A DNA stretch of 64,000 nucleotides, taken from assembly GCF_030163755.1 (NCBI RefSeq), contig NZ_JASJOE010000007.1, positions 1 through 64,000 of the forward strand, written 5' to 3'. The position numbers and the translations under genes are program-made. Position 1 is the first letter of the stretch; each line of letters opens with the position of its first letter. The notes below the pieces were generated by a model that searched no databases, was not told the DNA's origin, and saw only the letters and a list, made by a program, of their open reading frames with translations. Source of the DNA: Roseicyclus amphidinii (GTDB lineage: Bacteria; Pseudomonadota; Alphaproteobacteria; Rhodobacterales; Rhodobacteraceae). Of the stretch, positions 47,101 through 55,580 are shown piece after piece.

Positions 47101-48117
47101 TCATGCCATCGGATGCCGCCAGCCCGCCGAATAGGCGCCGGTGACGTGGTGTTCGAGTTGCCGTTCGATATCGCCCAGAAGCGAGGAGGCCCCGAAGCGG
47201 AAGAGGTCGGGCCGCAGCCAGTCGTCGCCCAGTTCCTCTTTCATCAAGGACAAGTAGACCAGCGCGTCCTTGGCCTTGGAAATGCCGCCCGCAGGCTTGT
47301 AGCCGATCTTGATGCCGGTCGCCTGCTCATAGGCGCGTATCGCGCGGATCATGGTGAGGCTCACGGGCAGCGTGGCGTTCACGCTCTCCTTGCCGGTCGA
47401 GGTCTTGATGAAATCCGCCCCCGCCATCATGCAGACCAGCGAGGCGCGGGCGACGTTGCGCAGCGTTCCAAGCTCGCCTGTCGCAAGGATCGCCTTCACA
47501 TGCGCCTCGCCGCAGGCGGCGCGGAAGTCGCGCATCTCGTCATGGAGCGCCTGCCAGTTGCCGGTCAGCACGTGGCGGCGGGAGATGACGATGTCGATTT
47601 CCTGCGCGCCGGCCTTCACGCTTTCCTCGATCTCCTTCACGCGCAGCGCGTAGGGCGACAGGCCCGCGGGAAAGCCGGTCGAGACGGCGGCGACGGGGAT
47701 GCCCGACCCCTCAAGCGCCTCGACTGCCGTTTCCACCATCTCGTGATAGACGCAGACCGCCCCCGTGGTCAGGCCGGGCAGGCCAAGCGCCTCCAGCAGA
47801 TCGGCGCGCACCGGCTGGCGCGCCTTGGCGCAAAGCCGGCGGACGCGGCCGGGCGTGTCGTCCCCCGCAAGCGTCGTCAGGTCGATCAGCGTGATCGCGC
47901 GGGCGAGCCAGGCGGCCTGAAACTCTTTCTTCACCGTGCGGCGGCCGGGCAACGTGGCTGCGCGGCGTTCGATGGCCGAGGTGTTGGCCTGCACCCGCGC
48001 GACCCAGTCGAGGTCCAGCGGCATCCCCGGATTGCGGGGCCTGTGAAGCTGCGGCAGATGGCCGGGCGCGGTGGTGGAATGGGGCGCGGTCATGGTGGTG
48101 TCGGCGGTCTGGGACAT
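47101..48117 (-). CDS. deoC: Deoxyribose-phosphate aldolase
   Basis: A 338-residue class I aldolase that splits 2-deoxyribose-5-phosphate into glyceraldehyde-3-phosphate and acetaldehyde. Seen: LIDLTTLAGDDTP, the catalytic Lys in ADFIKTSTGK and the second Lys in KIGYKPAGGI. About 60 extra N-terminal residues, including HRPRNPGMPLDLDWV, place it in the longer DeoC form. It is 100 bp upstream of ALDH16 on the same strand; acetaldehyde made here could be oxidised there. Confidence 0.93.
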   Translation of the reverse strand: MSQTADTTMTAPHSTTAPGHLPQLHRPRNPGMPLDLDWVARVQANTSAIERRAATLPGRRTVKKEFQAAWLARAITLIDLTTLAGDDTPGRVRRLCAKARQPVRADLLEALGLPGLTTGAVCVYHEMVETAVEALEGSGIPVAAVSTGFPAGLSPYALRVKEIEESVKAGAQEIDIVISRRHVLTGNWQALHDEMRDFRAACGEAHVKAILATGELGTLRNVARASLVCMMAGADFIKTSTGKESVNATLPVSLTMIRAIRAYEQATGIKIGYKPAGGISKAKDALVYLSLMKEELGDDWLRPDLFRFGASSLLGDIERQLEHHVTGAYSAGWRHPMA

Positions 48118-48238
48118 GCCTTAAATCGTGTCACGCGGCCATGACCTTGGCAAGCGTGACCCGGCGGCGGGATTGGCCCCGTGACAGCGCCGGGCGAAGC
48201 GGCTAACAGGGCGGCGTTTTGCCAAGGGGGCCCTGCCG

Positions 48239-48931
48239 ATGCCGTTCGACCGTTCCATCAAGATCGCGCCGTCGATCCTGTCCGCCGATTTCGCCAATTT
48301 CGGGGCCGAGATCCGCGCCATCGAGGCGCACGGCGCCGATTGGGTCCATGTCGATGTGATGGACGGGCATTTCGTGCCCAACCTGACCTTCGGCCCGATG
48401 GCGGTGAAGGCCTTTCGCCCGCATGTGAAGACGGTGATGGACGTTCACCTGATGATCGCGCCCGTCGATCCCTATATCGACGCCTATGCCGAGGCCGGGG
48501 CCGATGTGCTGACCGCCCATGTCGAGGCCGGGCCGCATATCCACCGCACGCTTCAGGCGATCCGCGGCGCGGGCATGAAGGCGGGCGTCGCGCTGAACCC
48601 CGGCACGCCCGCCGAGGCGGTGGCGCATCTGCTCGACCTGGCGGATCTGGTCTGCGTGATGACCGTGAACCCCGGTTTCGGCGGACAGAAGTTCATCGAC
48701 ATGACGGCCAAGGTGCGGAGCCTGCGCGCGATGATCGGCGACCGCCCGGTGCATGTCGAGATCGACGGCGGCGTCGACCCGGTCACCGCGCCGCTGGTGG
48801 CCGCGGCCGGGGCCGACGTGCTTGTCGCGGGCTCGGCCGTGTTCAAGGGTGGCTCGGTCGACGCGCCCGAGGTCTATGGCCGCAACATCCAGGCGATCCG
48901 GGCGGCGGCGGACGGGGCGGGCGCGGCCTGA
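48239..48931 (+). CDS. rpe: Ribulose-phosphate 3-epimerase
   Basis: A 230-residue (beta-alpha)8 enzyme that interconverts ribulose- and xylulose-5-phosphate. IKIAPSILSADFANFG, VHVDVMDGHFVPNLTFGP (metal and catalytic Asp), MDVHLMIAPVDPYI, VMTVNPGFGGQKFI and VEIDGGVDPVTAPL (second catalytic Asp) are typical, with AGSAVFKG at the phosphate site. The ATG is preceded by AAGGGGG. It diverges from deoC. Confidence 0.96.
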   Translation: MPFDRSIKIAPSILSADFANFGAEIRAIEAHGADWVHVDVMDGHFVPNLTFGPMAVKAFRPHVKTVMDVHLMIAPVDPYIDAYAEAGADVLTAHVEAGPHIHRTLQAIRGAGMKAGVALNPGTPAEAVAHLLDLADLVCVMTVNPGFGGQKFIDMTAKVRSLRAMIGDRPVHVEIDGGVDPVTAPLVAAAGADVLVAGSAVFKGGSVDAPEVYGRNIQAIRAAADGAGAA

Positions 48932-49046
48932 TCGCGGGCAACGCGGCAGGGGCCCCGCGGGCACCCGCGCCCGCAGGCGTCATGGAACCTTCACCACCCG
49001 TGGTTTACGATCCCTGTGCATTGCACCGAGATCGGGACCCTTTGTC

Positions 49047-50423
49047 ATGACGTATCGCATGACCGCCGCCGTGAGCCGCCGCCTGTTGCTGGGCGGGCTT
49101 GCGTCCCTGCCCGCCGCGGCCCTTCTGCCGCGCCCCTTGTCCGCACAGCATGCAGGCGCGCACGCCCTTGTCCTGTCGCTGGCCGACCTGCATTCCCCCT
49201 ATGCGCGCCTGCCGCAGCTTCTGGCAGAGATCGACCGCATCCGCGCCGAAAGCGGCCTGCCGGTGGCGATTGCGATCAACGGCGATCTCTTCGAGCGCGG
49301 CAATGCCGTGGCGCTGCGCTCGGGCGGGGTGGCCGACCTGGAGTTTCTCGCGGCGCTCACGCTGCGCGGTCCGGTCATCCTGAACCTCGGCAATCACGAG
49401 ACCGCGCTGGTCGACGACATGGCCACGACGGTCGCCGTGGCCGAGGGCCTCGGCGTCGAGGTGATCGGGAACCTGATCGACGCCAGGCGCGGCCGGTTCT
49501 TCGCGCCGGTGTCGACCCGTGTCGCGCTGGGCGGTCTGCGGATCGGTGTGCTTGGCCTCGCGCCGACGAACCCCTTCGTCTACCGCGCGCCCGTGCGCGG
49601 AACCCTGCAATTCCTCGATCCCGCGGGCTTCGCCGCCGATGCCTTCCCGGGCGTCGTTGCGGGCTCGGATGTCTCGATCCTGCTCAGCCATGCGGGCGTG
49701 GCCGACGACAAGGCGATCCTGCCCACCTTGCCCGCGGGAACGGCGATGGTGGGCGGCCATGACCACCTGAGTTTCGTGAGCGAAGATGCCGCGGCGCCTT
49801 ATGTCCATGGCGGGTCCTGAGGCGGCATGCTGACGGTGATCGGGCTTGCGCCGGGGATGCGCCCCAGCGTCGAGATGCGCCCGATCACGCCCGACATGCA
49901 GGGGGATGCGGCGCTTGCCGCGAGCATCGCGGCGCAGATGGATGCGCATCTGACCGACGAGGAGCGCGCGGTGATCGGCGAAAGCCGGGTGGCGCGGGAT
50001 CTTGCCGCCTCGATCCTCTTTGCGACCGAGGCCGTGCGCGCCGCGACCGGGGCCGACATCGCCATGCTGGGCCACACGACCTTTGGCCAGCCGCTCCCGC
50101 AAGGGCCGGTGACGCGCTTCGATTTCGACGCCTATATCCGCTTCGACGGCGATCTGCAGGTGGCCGAGGTGTCGGGGCAGGAACTGGCACGGATCCTCAC
50201 GCGGGCAAACCAGCACCGCGCGGCCAGTCTCGACCAGCGCACGGGCGATTTCGTCCATGCCGCCGAGATCGACGTCGATCCGGCGGCGACCTACCGGCTC
50301 GCGGTGAACGGGTGGACCGCGCTGAACCAGCGCGCCTACCTCGGCACCGAGGCGCTCGGCTTCGCGCCGGTCGAGGGGCTGTCGCTCAAGGCCGTGGTGG
50401 CCGAGGCGCTGGCCGCCTCCTGA
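49047..50423 (+). pseudogene. Bifunctional metallophosphatase/5'-nucleotidase split by one in-frame TGA
   Basis: One reading frame covers the whole protein but is broken by TGA at 49818-49820. The first part (257 residues) has a twin-arginine signal (SRRLLLGG) and the metallophosphatase sites ADLHSPY, INGDLFERG, LGNHET, LLSHAG and GGHDHLSF. After the stop the same frame continues (ATG at 49827, 198 residues) with the end of the phosphatase domain and the 5'-nucleotidase C-terminal domain (GESRVARDLAASIL, VTRFDFDAYIRF, YRLAVNGW). The codon lies where relatives have Trp (YVHGGS-W-GG), so TGG to TGA is the simplest cause. No other damage is visible: recent mutation, read-through or a sequence error. 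Confidence 0.75.
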
Positions 50424-50458
50424 GCGGGGCAGGGACCGGGCCGCCCGACCCCGCGGGC

Positions 50459-51544
50459 TCAGGGCCGCACCAGCCGGGTGGTGTCGATCCCGACCCCGTC
50501 GGACAGGTCGACCAGGCTGTCATGGAGCAGCTGCAGCGCATAGGCCGGGTTGTGGACCCATGCGCCCGCATCCTTGGCGACCACCTGGTAATTGTAGGCC
50601 GCCCGGAGGAGCCGCGGCGTCCAGCTTGCGTAGCGGTTGGGAAAGACGGCCTCGGCCTCGGACAGGGTGCCGTCGCCGTCGCTGTCGGTGAAGAAATAGG
50701 GGAAGCTGCCCGCGGCATAGACGATGGGCGTGCCGATCACATCGCGGGCATAGGCCTCGATGGCGTCCCCGAGCCCTGCGTGAAGCCCCGCGATTTCGTC
50801 GCGGATGCCGCCGTCGCGGCGCCCGTCGCCGTCGAAATCGGCGTGGCGCGTGCGGATCGCGGTGATGTCCTCGACACCCTGGTGACAGGCGACGCAGCCC
50901 TCGGTGGCCACCTCGCCGCTGTGGGGCTCGTGGCAGGCGACGCAGGTGCCCGCGCTTGGCACATGGGTGAAGCGGCCAGCGTAGCTGCGCCCCGCATAGT
51001 GGTAGCCGGTGTCGACGAGGTCGCCCGCGCTGACGCCGGCCGCGACGCCGTAATGCACGTTGATGAAGCGCAGGGTTTCGGCAACCGTGTCCGGCCCCAG
51101 ACCCTCCACGGCGCTCTCGACGGTGCCGGAATGCGTGCGCCCCTGGTGGCAGGCGGTGCAGGTGGCCGACGGGCCGAGCCCGGTCAGCGTGATCCCCGAG
51201 GGGAAGGGCACGTCCTCCAGCGCCTCGGCTTCGCCGACATGGCACGAGACGCAGCCGATCGCGGTGTTGATCGTCGCCGGATGCTCGACCGAGAGCGCGG
51301 CGGTGCCATCCGCGCCCAGCCAGTCGAGGAACCCGGTTTCCGAATGGCAGGCCGCGCAGGCCGGGGGCACCTCGCCCTCCGCGTTCCAATGGGTGTAGGA
51401 GGGCGCGCGGTAGTCGCCATGCGGCCCGGCCAGCCAGGCCTCGGTGATCGCGGACAGGTCATGGCCCTGCGCCTGTGCGGCCGACGCGACCGCCCAGCCA
51501 AGCAGGAGCGACAGGCAGACGATACATGACAATGTGCGCGGCAT
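50459..51544 (-). CDS. Periplasmic pentahaem cytochrome c with EF-hand-like loops
   Basis: A 361-residue exported protein. A signal peptide (MPRTLSCIVCLSLLLGWAVASA) is followed by five haem c motifs: CAACH 63-67, CVSCH 98-102, CTACH 129-133, CVACH 201-205 and CVACH 217-221. After these lie two calcium-loop-like segments, DFDGDGRRDGG (237-247) and DSDGDGTLSEAE (287-298). Unattached histidines (HYG, YHYAG, FTH) could serve as distal ligands. It should carry electrons in the periplasm. It diverges from a membrane flavoprotein with an FnrL-type site midway, so the two probably work in one low-oxygen pathway. RBS AAGGGGG precedes the ATG. Confidence 0.88.
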   Translation of the reverse strand: MPRTLSCIVCLSLLLGWAVASAAQAQGHDLSAITEAWLAGPHGDYRAPSYTHWNAEGEVPPACAACHSETGFLDWLGADGTAALSVEHPATINTAIGCVSCHVGEAEALEDVPFPSGITLTGLGPSATCTACHQGRTHSGTVESAVEGLGPDTVAETLRFINVHYGVAAGVSAGDLVDTGYHYAGRSYAGRFTHVPSAGTCVACHEPHSGEVATEGCVACHQGVEDITAIRTRHADFDGDGRRDGGIRDEIAGLHAGLGDAIEAYARDVIGTPIVYAAGSFPYFFTDSDGDGTLSEAEAVFPNRYASWTPRLLRAAYNYQVVAKDAGAWVHNPAYALQLLHDSLVDLSDGVGIDTTRLVRP

Positions 51545-51606
51545 CGGGGCACCCCCTTGTGACATTCTTGTCGGTGAAAGGGTAAATCGGGCCGCGGTTC
51601 CTTTCC

Positions 51607-51620
51607 TTGACACGGATCAA
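51607..51620. promoter_or_regulatory. FnrL/Fnr-type operator between cytochrome and flavoprotein genes
   Basis: TTGAC-ACGG-ATCAA matches the Fnr/FnrL consensus TTGA(T/C)-N4-(A/G)TCAA at all ten half-site bases. It is 62 bp before the cytochrome start and 56 bp before the flavoprotein start, so one dimer could activate both. Confidence 0.75.
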
Positions 51621-51676
51621 GGCCCGCCCGGCTCCGTGCTGCCACGGCTGAGGGACCAAGACTCGAGGATCATCCG

Positions 51677-53149
51677 ATGACAGTCCCCGATCATGAGGCC
51701 GACGCAGCGCGTCGCAGGAGAGGCTTGCGCCTGCCCCCTCGCGCCCTCGGGCCGCTCTATGTGCTGGCCTGCGCCGCGCCACTGGTCCTTGCCGTCACGC
51801 GCAGCGCCGCCCCGGCCGCGACATGGGAGATCGCGGCGGCCGCGCTGGGCATGGTGGGCCTTGCCGCGATGGCGGTGCAGGCCGTGACCTCGGGGCGGTT
51901 CGAGCTGGTCTCTGGCCGCATCGGCATCGACCGGGTCATGTCCTTTCACAAGATCGCCGCGTGGTGGGTCTTGCTGGCGCTGCTGTTGCATCCGCTCATC
52001 TACGTGCTGCCCACCTGGCTGGCCGACCCCGGCCTGGCGTGGGAGCGGCTTCGGGCCTATCTCACGCTGCCGCATTATCGAAGCGGGGTGATCGCGCTGG
52101 CCGCCCTCGCGGTGCTGGTTCCGGCCTCGGCGCTGCGCGAGCGGTTGCCGCTGCGCTACGAGCTCTGGCGCGGTGCGCATGTGGCCTTGTCCGTTCTCGC
52201 GCTCGGCGCGGGCCTGCACCACGCGATCACCGTGGGACGTTTCGGCATGGTTGGGGGCATGCCCCTCCTGTGGTGGGGCGTCGGGGCCGCGGTGGTCGCG
52301 GTCCTCGCGGTGCTCTACGGCTGGCGCTGGGCGCAGTTGCACCGCGGGGCGTGGCGGCTGGCCTCGGTCACGCGGCATCCGGGCCGCATGTGGGAGCTGG
52401 ACATCCAGCCCGCTCCTGGCACGCCCGAACTGGCCTACACGGCGGGTCAATTCGTCTGGATGACCGAGGGCGCGCGGCGCTTTCCGCTGTTCGATCACCC
52501 GTTTTCCATCGCGGGCAGCCCGGCGCGCCCCGGCCTGCGCCTGATCGTCAAGCAGGCGGGGGATTTCACCGACCGGATCGGCAGCCTGCCCCCCGGCACA
52601 CCGATCGGGATCGACGGACCCTACGGCGATTTCACCCTCGAGGCGCATCCCGCCGACGCGGTCCTGCTGATCGCGGGCGGCGTGGGGATCGCGCCGATCA
52701 TGGGGCTTCTGCGCGATCTGGTCGCGCGCGGTGACCGGCGGCCCGTCCGGCTGGCCTACGCCGCGGGGGACCCCGCCAAGTTCGCCTGCCTGCCCGAGAT
52801 CGAGGCCGCCCGCGCGACGCTCGACCTCGAGGTGCTGCTGGTCAGCGAGCAGGACGCGGCCGGCTGGCCGGGCGAGGTCGGGCGGCTCGATCATGGCCGC
52901 TTGGCGCAGTTGGCGCAGGGGCTGGAGCCTGCGCGGGTGGTCGCGCTGATCTGCGGGCCGGGCGCGATGGTCACCGCGGTGTCGGACGGGTTGCTGGCGC
53001 TCGGCCTGCCGATGGAGCGGGTGATCTACGAACGCTTCGACTATGCCGGCGGCACCTCGAGGATCGACCGGCGCAGGCGGCGGCGCGTGATGGGCCTTGG
53101 CGGCGCTGTCGCCCTGGTCATCGCGCTCTTCGTGGCCGTCATGGCCTGA
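51677..53149 (+). CDS. Ferric reductase-like transmembrane flavoprotein
   Basis: A 490-residue membrane oxidoreductase. About six helices fill residues 25-215, with paired His that may bind two haems b (His91 and His105 on one helix, His168 and His181/182 on another). The cytoplasmic half is a ferredoxin-reductase-type module: FAD site HPFSIAG (274-280) and IDGPYGDF, NAD(P) site GGVGIAPIMG (about 327-336) and CGPGAMV. It ends with a basic stretch (RIDRRRRRRV) and an extra C-terminal helix, which is unusual. It could pass electrons from NAD(P)H to the periplasm, where the pentahaem cytochrome could accept them. Confidence 0.85.
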   Translation: MTVPDHEADAARRRRGLRLPPRALGPLYVLACAAPLVLAVTRSAAPAATWEIAAAALGMVGLAAMAVQAVTSGRFELVSGRIGIDRVMSFHKIAAWWVLLALLLHPLIYVLPTWLADPGLAWERLRAYLTLPHYRSGVIALAALAVLVPASALRERLPLRYELWRGAHVALSVLALGAGLHHAITVGRFGMVGGMPLLWWGVGAAVVAVLAVLYGWRWAQLHRGAWRLASVTRHPGRMWELDIQPAPGTPELAYTAGQFVWMTEGARRFPLFDHPFSIAGSPARPGLRLIVKQAGDFTDRIGSLPPGTPIGIDGPYGDFTLEAHPADAVLLIAGGVGIAPIMGLLRDLVARGDRRPVRLAYAAGDPAKFACLPEIEAARATLDLEVLLVSEQDAAGWPGEVGRLDHGRLAQLAQGLEPARVVALICGPGAMVTAVSDGLLALGLPMERVIYERFDYAGGTSRIDRRRRRRVMGLGGAVALVIALFVAVMA

Positions 53150-53160
53150 GGCCCGGCGCC

Positions 53161-53979
53161 CTAAAGGCGGGCGGCAAGCGGCGGCCCCTCGAGCAGCGGC
53201 GCGACATAGCCGAACCGCTCTTCGAACCCGGCTTCGGCTCGCCAGTCGGGCACCTTCTTCCAGCGGTCCGTCACCTCGACGCGGCTGTCGTTGAGGTGGT
53301 GAACCGAGCGCAGGAACATCGGTTGCGTCCCGTCGGTCGTGACCCCGACCTTGTTCGGCTCGTTGCGGTGGTCGATGGAATGGATCGACCTGTCGCTGTT
53401 GCCCAGCATGGTCAGCCCGAGGTTGATGAGCTTGTAACGGTGCCGATACAGTTCGGTCGGCCCGTCGGAATGCACCAACCCGTAGCCGAAGGGGAAGGAC
53501 AGGAAATGCCGCGCCGCGAGGTCGGGCAGGTGCCCGGCCTCCTCGGCCTCGGCGATCCTGTGGCGCAGGATCTCCATGAAATCGGCCGAGAGGCCGTCAT
53601 CGTCATCCAGCACGACCTGCGCGACGCGCCGGTCGCCATAGGCCTGTTGCAGGTGGATACGGTGAAACTTGCGGGCGCGCCCCTCGGGGCGGGGGTCGAT
53701 GGTGACCCGCTCGGGCCCCAGCGCGGTGACAGAGATCTCGTGCAGCCGCTCGAGCGCCCATCCCGGCATCTGGTCGCTGGTCAGGACATGAAGGTGGAAA
53801 TCCGGATCGGTCTGGGCCGCGAGCGAGGCCAGCGCCACGGTCTCGAACAACACGAGCCGCCCTTTCAGGCGGCTGTCCTCGAACAGAAGCTCGGGATTGC
53901 GCGAAGGTTCGCTTTTCCAGCCTGAGAGCCCGAGGAACGAGAAACGGGTGGTGACGGAAATCGGAACGTCCGGGGTCAT
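53161..53979 (-). CDS. Putative rhamnosyl transferase-type glycosyltransferase
   Basis: A 272-residue protein of the putative rhamnosyltransferase family (PF11316 type). TTRFSFLGLSGWKS at the start and VLDDDDGLSADFMEIL, the Asp-rich nucleotide-sugar/metal site, are the main evidence; LLFEDSRLKGRLVLFETVALASLAAQTDPDFHLHVL before it is also typical. No signal peptide; likely cytoplasmic, adding a sugar to a surface glycan or glycolipid. No other glycan gene is adjacent. It ends 11 bp after the convergent flavoprotein gene. Confidence 0.8.
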   Translation of the reverse strand: MTPDVPISVTTRFSFLGLSGWKSEPSRNPELLFEDSRLKGRLVLFETVALASLAAQTDPDFHLHVLTSDQMPGWALERLHEISVTALGPERVTIDPRPEGRARKFHRIHLQQAYGDRRVAQVVLDDDDGLSADFMEILRHRIAEAEEAGHLPDLAARHFLSFPFGYGLVHSDGPTELYRHRYKLINLGLTMLGNSDRSIHSIDHRNEPNKVGVTTDGTQPMFLRSVHHLNDSRVEVTDRWKKVPDWRAEAGFEERFGYVAPLLEGPPLAARL

Positions 53980-54109
53980 GGCACTGGCAACGGGTCTACT
54001 GGCATTTCGCCCGTTCTAGAGCATGTGGCCCGAAAGGGGCACCCCCGCCGCCGGTCGGAGGCGCGGGGGTTGCACGGGAACAACGCCGCCACGCCCAAGC
54101 CCGCTCGCC

Positions 54110-54162
54110 CCGCCTCGCCCCGCCGCGTCCCGCCGTGTCCTCCGCACGGCGGGGCGAGGCGG
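54110..54162 (-). terminator. GC-rich terminator-like hairpin after ccr
   Basis: CCGCCTCGCCCCGCCG (54110-54125) is the exact reverse complement of 54147-54162, with a 21 bp loop. It starts 6 bases after the ccr stop. There is no T run, so it may act with Rho or mainly protect the mRNA end. Confidence 0.6.
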
Positions 54163-54168
54163 TCTTGC

Positions 54169-55470
54169 TCACCCGGCTGTCGGACCTGCGTCCAGCACGT
54201 CCTCGAGCGTGCGCAGCCCGGTGCGGGGGGCCTGCACCAGCACGGCCATGTTGCCCGGCTTGTGCTCGTTGCGCAGCATCTTCATGTGCGCCTGCGGCAG
54301 GTCTTCCCAGGGAAAGACCTCGGACATGCAGGGGTCGAGGCGGCGGTCCAGCATCAGCTTGTTGGCCGCGGCGGCCTGCTTGAGATGCGCGAAATGCGAA
54401 CCCTGCAGGCGCTTTTGATGCGACCACATGTGGCGCACGTCGAAGGTGCAGTTGTAGCCCGAGGTGCCCGCGCAGATCACCACCATGCCGCCGCGCTTCA
54501 CCACGAAGGTGGAAACGGGGAAGGTCGCCTCGCCGGGGTGCTCGAAGACCATGTCGACATTCACGCCCTTGCCGGTGATGTCCCAGATCGCCTTGCCGAA
54601 GCGGCGCACCTCGGCGAACCATTCCTTGTATTCCTCGGTGCCCACCTCGGGCAGGCGGCCCCAGCAGTTGAAATCCTTGCGGTTGATGACGCCCTTGGCG
54701 CCAAGGTCCATGACGAACTGGCGCTTGTCCTCTTCCGAGATCACGCCGATGGCATTGGCACCCGCCGTGTTGATCAGCTGGATCGCAAAGGAGCCGAGCC
54801 CGCCCGACGCGCCCCAGACCAGCACGTTCTGGCCGGGCTTCAGGTCATGGGGTTCATGGCCGAAGAGCATCCGGTAGGCGGTGGCGAGCGTCAGCGTGTA
54901 GCAGGCGCTTTCTTCCCAGGTCAGGTGCTTGGGGCGCGGCATCAGCTGCTGCGACTGCACGCGGGTGAATTGCGCGAAGGAGCCGTCGGCGGTCTCGTAG
55001 CCCCAGATGCGCTGGCTGGGCGAGAGCATCGGATCGCCGCCGTTGCATTCCTCGTCATCGCCGTCGTCCTGGTTGCAATGGACCACGACCTCGTCGCCGA
55101 CCTTCCAGCGGGTGACCTTGTCGCCCACCGCCCAGACGATGCCCGCGGCGTCCGAGCCGATGATCGCATAAGGGGCCTTGTGCTGGTTGAAGACCGAGGC
55201 GGGCTTGCCGAGGCAGGCCCAGACGCCGTTGTAGTTCACGCCCGCCGCCATCACGAGCACCAGAACGTCATGGCTGTCGAGCGTGGGCGTATCCACGACC
55301 TCGACCTTCAGCGCCTCGGTGGGCTCTCCGTGGCGTTCCTGCCGGAGGATCCAGCCGTACATCTGCGCGGGGACATGGCCGAGGGGCGGGATCTCGCCCA
55401 TCTCGTAAAGGTCTTTCTTCGGCGCGTCGTAACTGGCGATCGCGGGGTTCGCGTCGAGGGCCATCGTCAT
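54169..55470 (-). CDS. ccr: Crotonyl-CoA carboxylase/reductase
   Basis: A 433-residue MDR enzyme that reduces and carboxylates crotonyl-CoA to ethylmalonyl-CoA, the key step of the ethylmalonyl-CoA pathway for acetate and C2 use. MALDANPAIASYDAPKKDLYEMGEIPPLGHVP is the typical start; AAGVNYNGVWACLGKPASVF, HCNQDDGDDEECNGGDPM, VLVWGASGGLGSFAIQLINTAGA (NADPH) and VDMVFEHPGEATFPVS are diagnostic. Ethylmalonyl-CoA mutase is not next to it. ATG 55470 follows GGAGAC; an ATG at 55464 is also possible. A 110 bp AT-rich gap upstream probably holds its own promoter. Confidence 0.96.
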   Translation of the reverse strand: MTMALDANPAIASYDAPKKDLYEMGEIPPLGHVPAQMYGWILRQERHGEPTEALKVEVVDTPTLDSHDVLVLVMAAGVNYNGVWACLGKPASVFNQHKAPYAIIGSDAAGIVWAVGDKVTRWKVGDEVVVHCNQDDGDDEECNGGDPMLSPSQRIWGYETADGSFAQFTRVQSQQLMPRPKHLTWEESACYTLTLATAYRMLFGHEPHDLKPGQNVLVWGASGGLGSFAIQLINTAGANAIGVISEEDKRQFVMDLGAKGVINRKDFNCWGRLPEVGTEEYKEWFAEVRRFGKAIWDITGKGVNVDMVFEHPGEATFPVSTFVVKRGGMVVICAGTSGYNCTFDVRHMWSHQKRLQGSHFAHLKQAAAANKLMLDRRLDPCMSEVFPWEDLPQAHMKMLRNEHKPGNMAVLVQAPRTGLRTLEDVLDAGPTAG

Positions 55471-55580
55471 GTCTCCGTTCCCTTGCTGATGCCGCAATGC
55501 GGAATCAATTGTGCTGCTGCTGCGAGAGATATCGGCCGCCGCGCAACAAATCAAACGGGAAAACGCCGTTTATTGAAATA

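Noticed and set aside
49818-49820. In-frame TGA as a selenocysteine codon
   Set aside because: The position corresponds to Trp in relatives, this family is not a selenoprotein family, and no strong hairpin just after the codon is evident.
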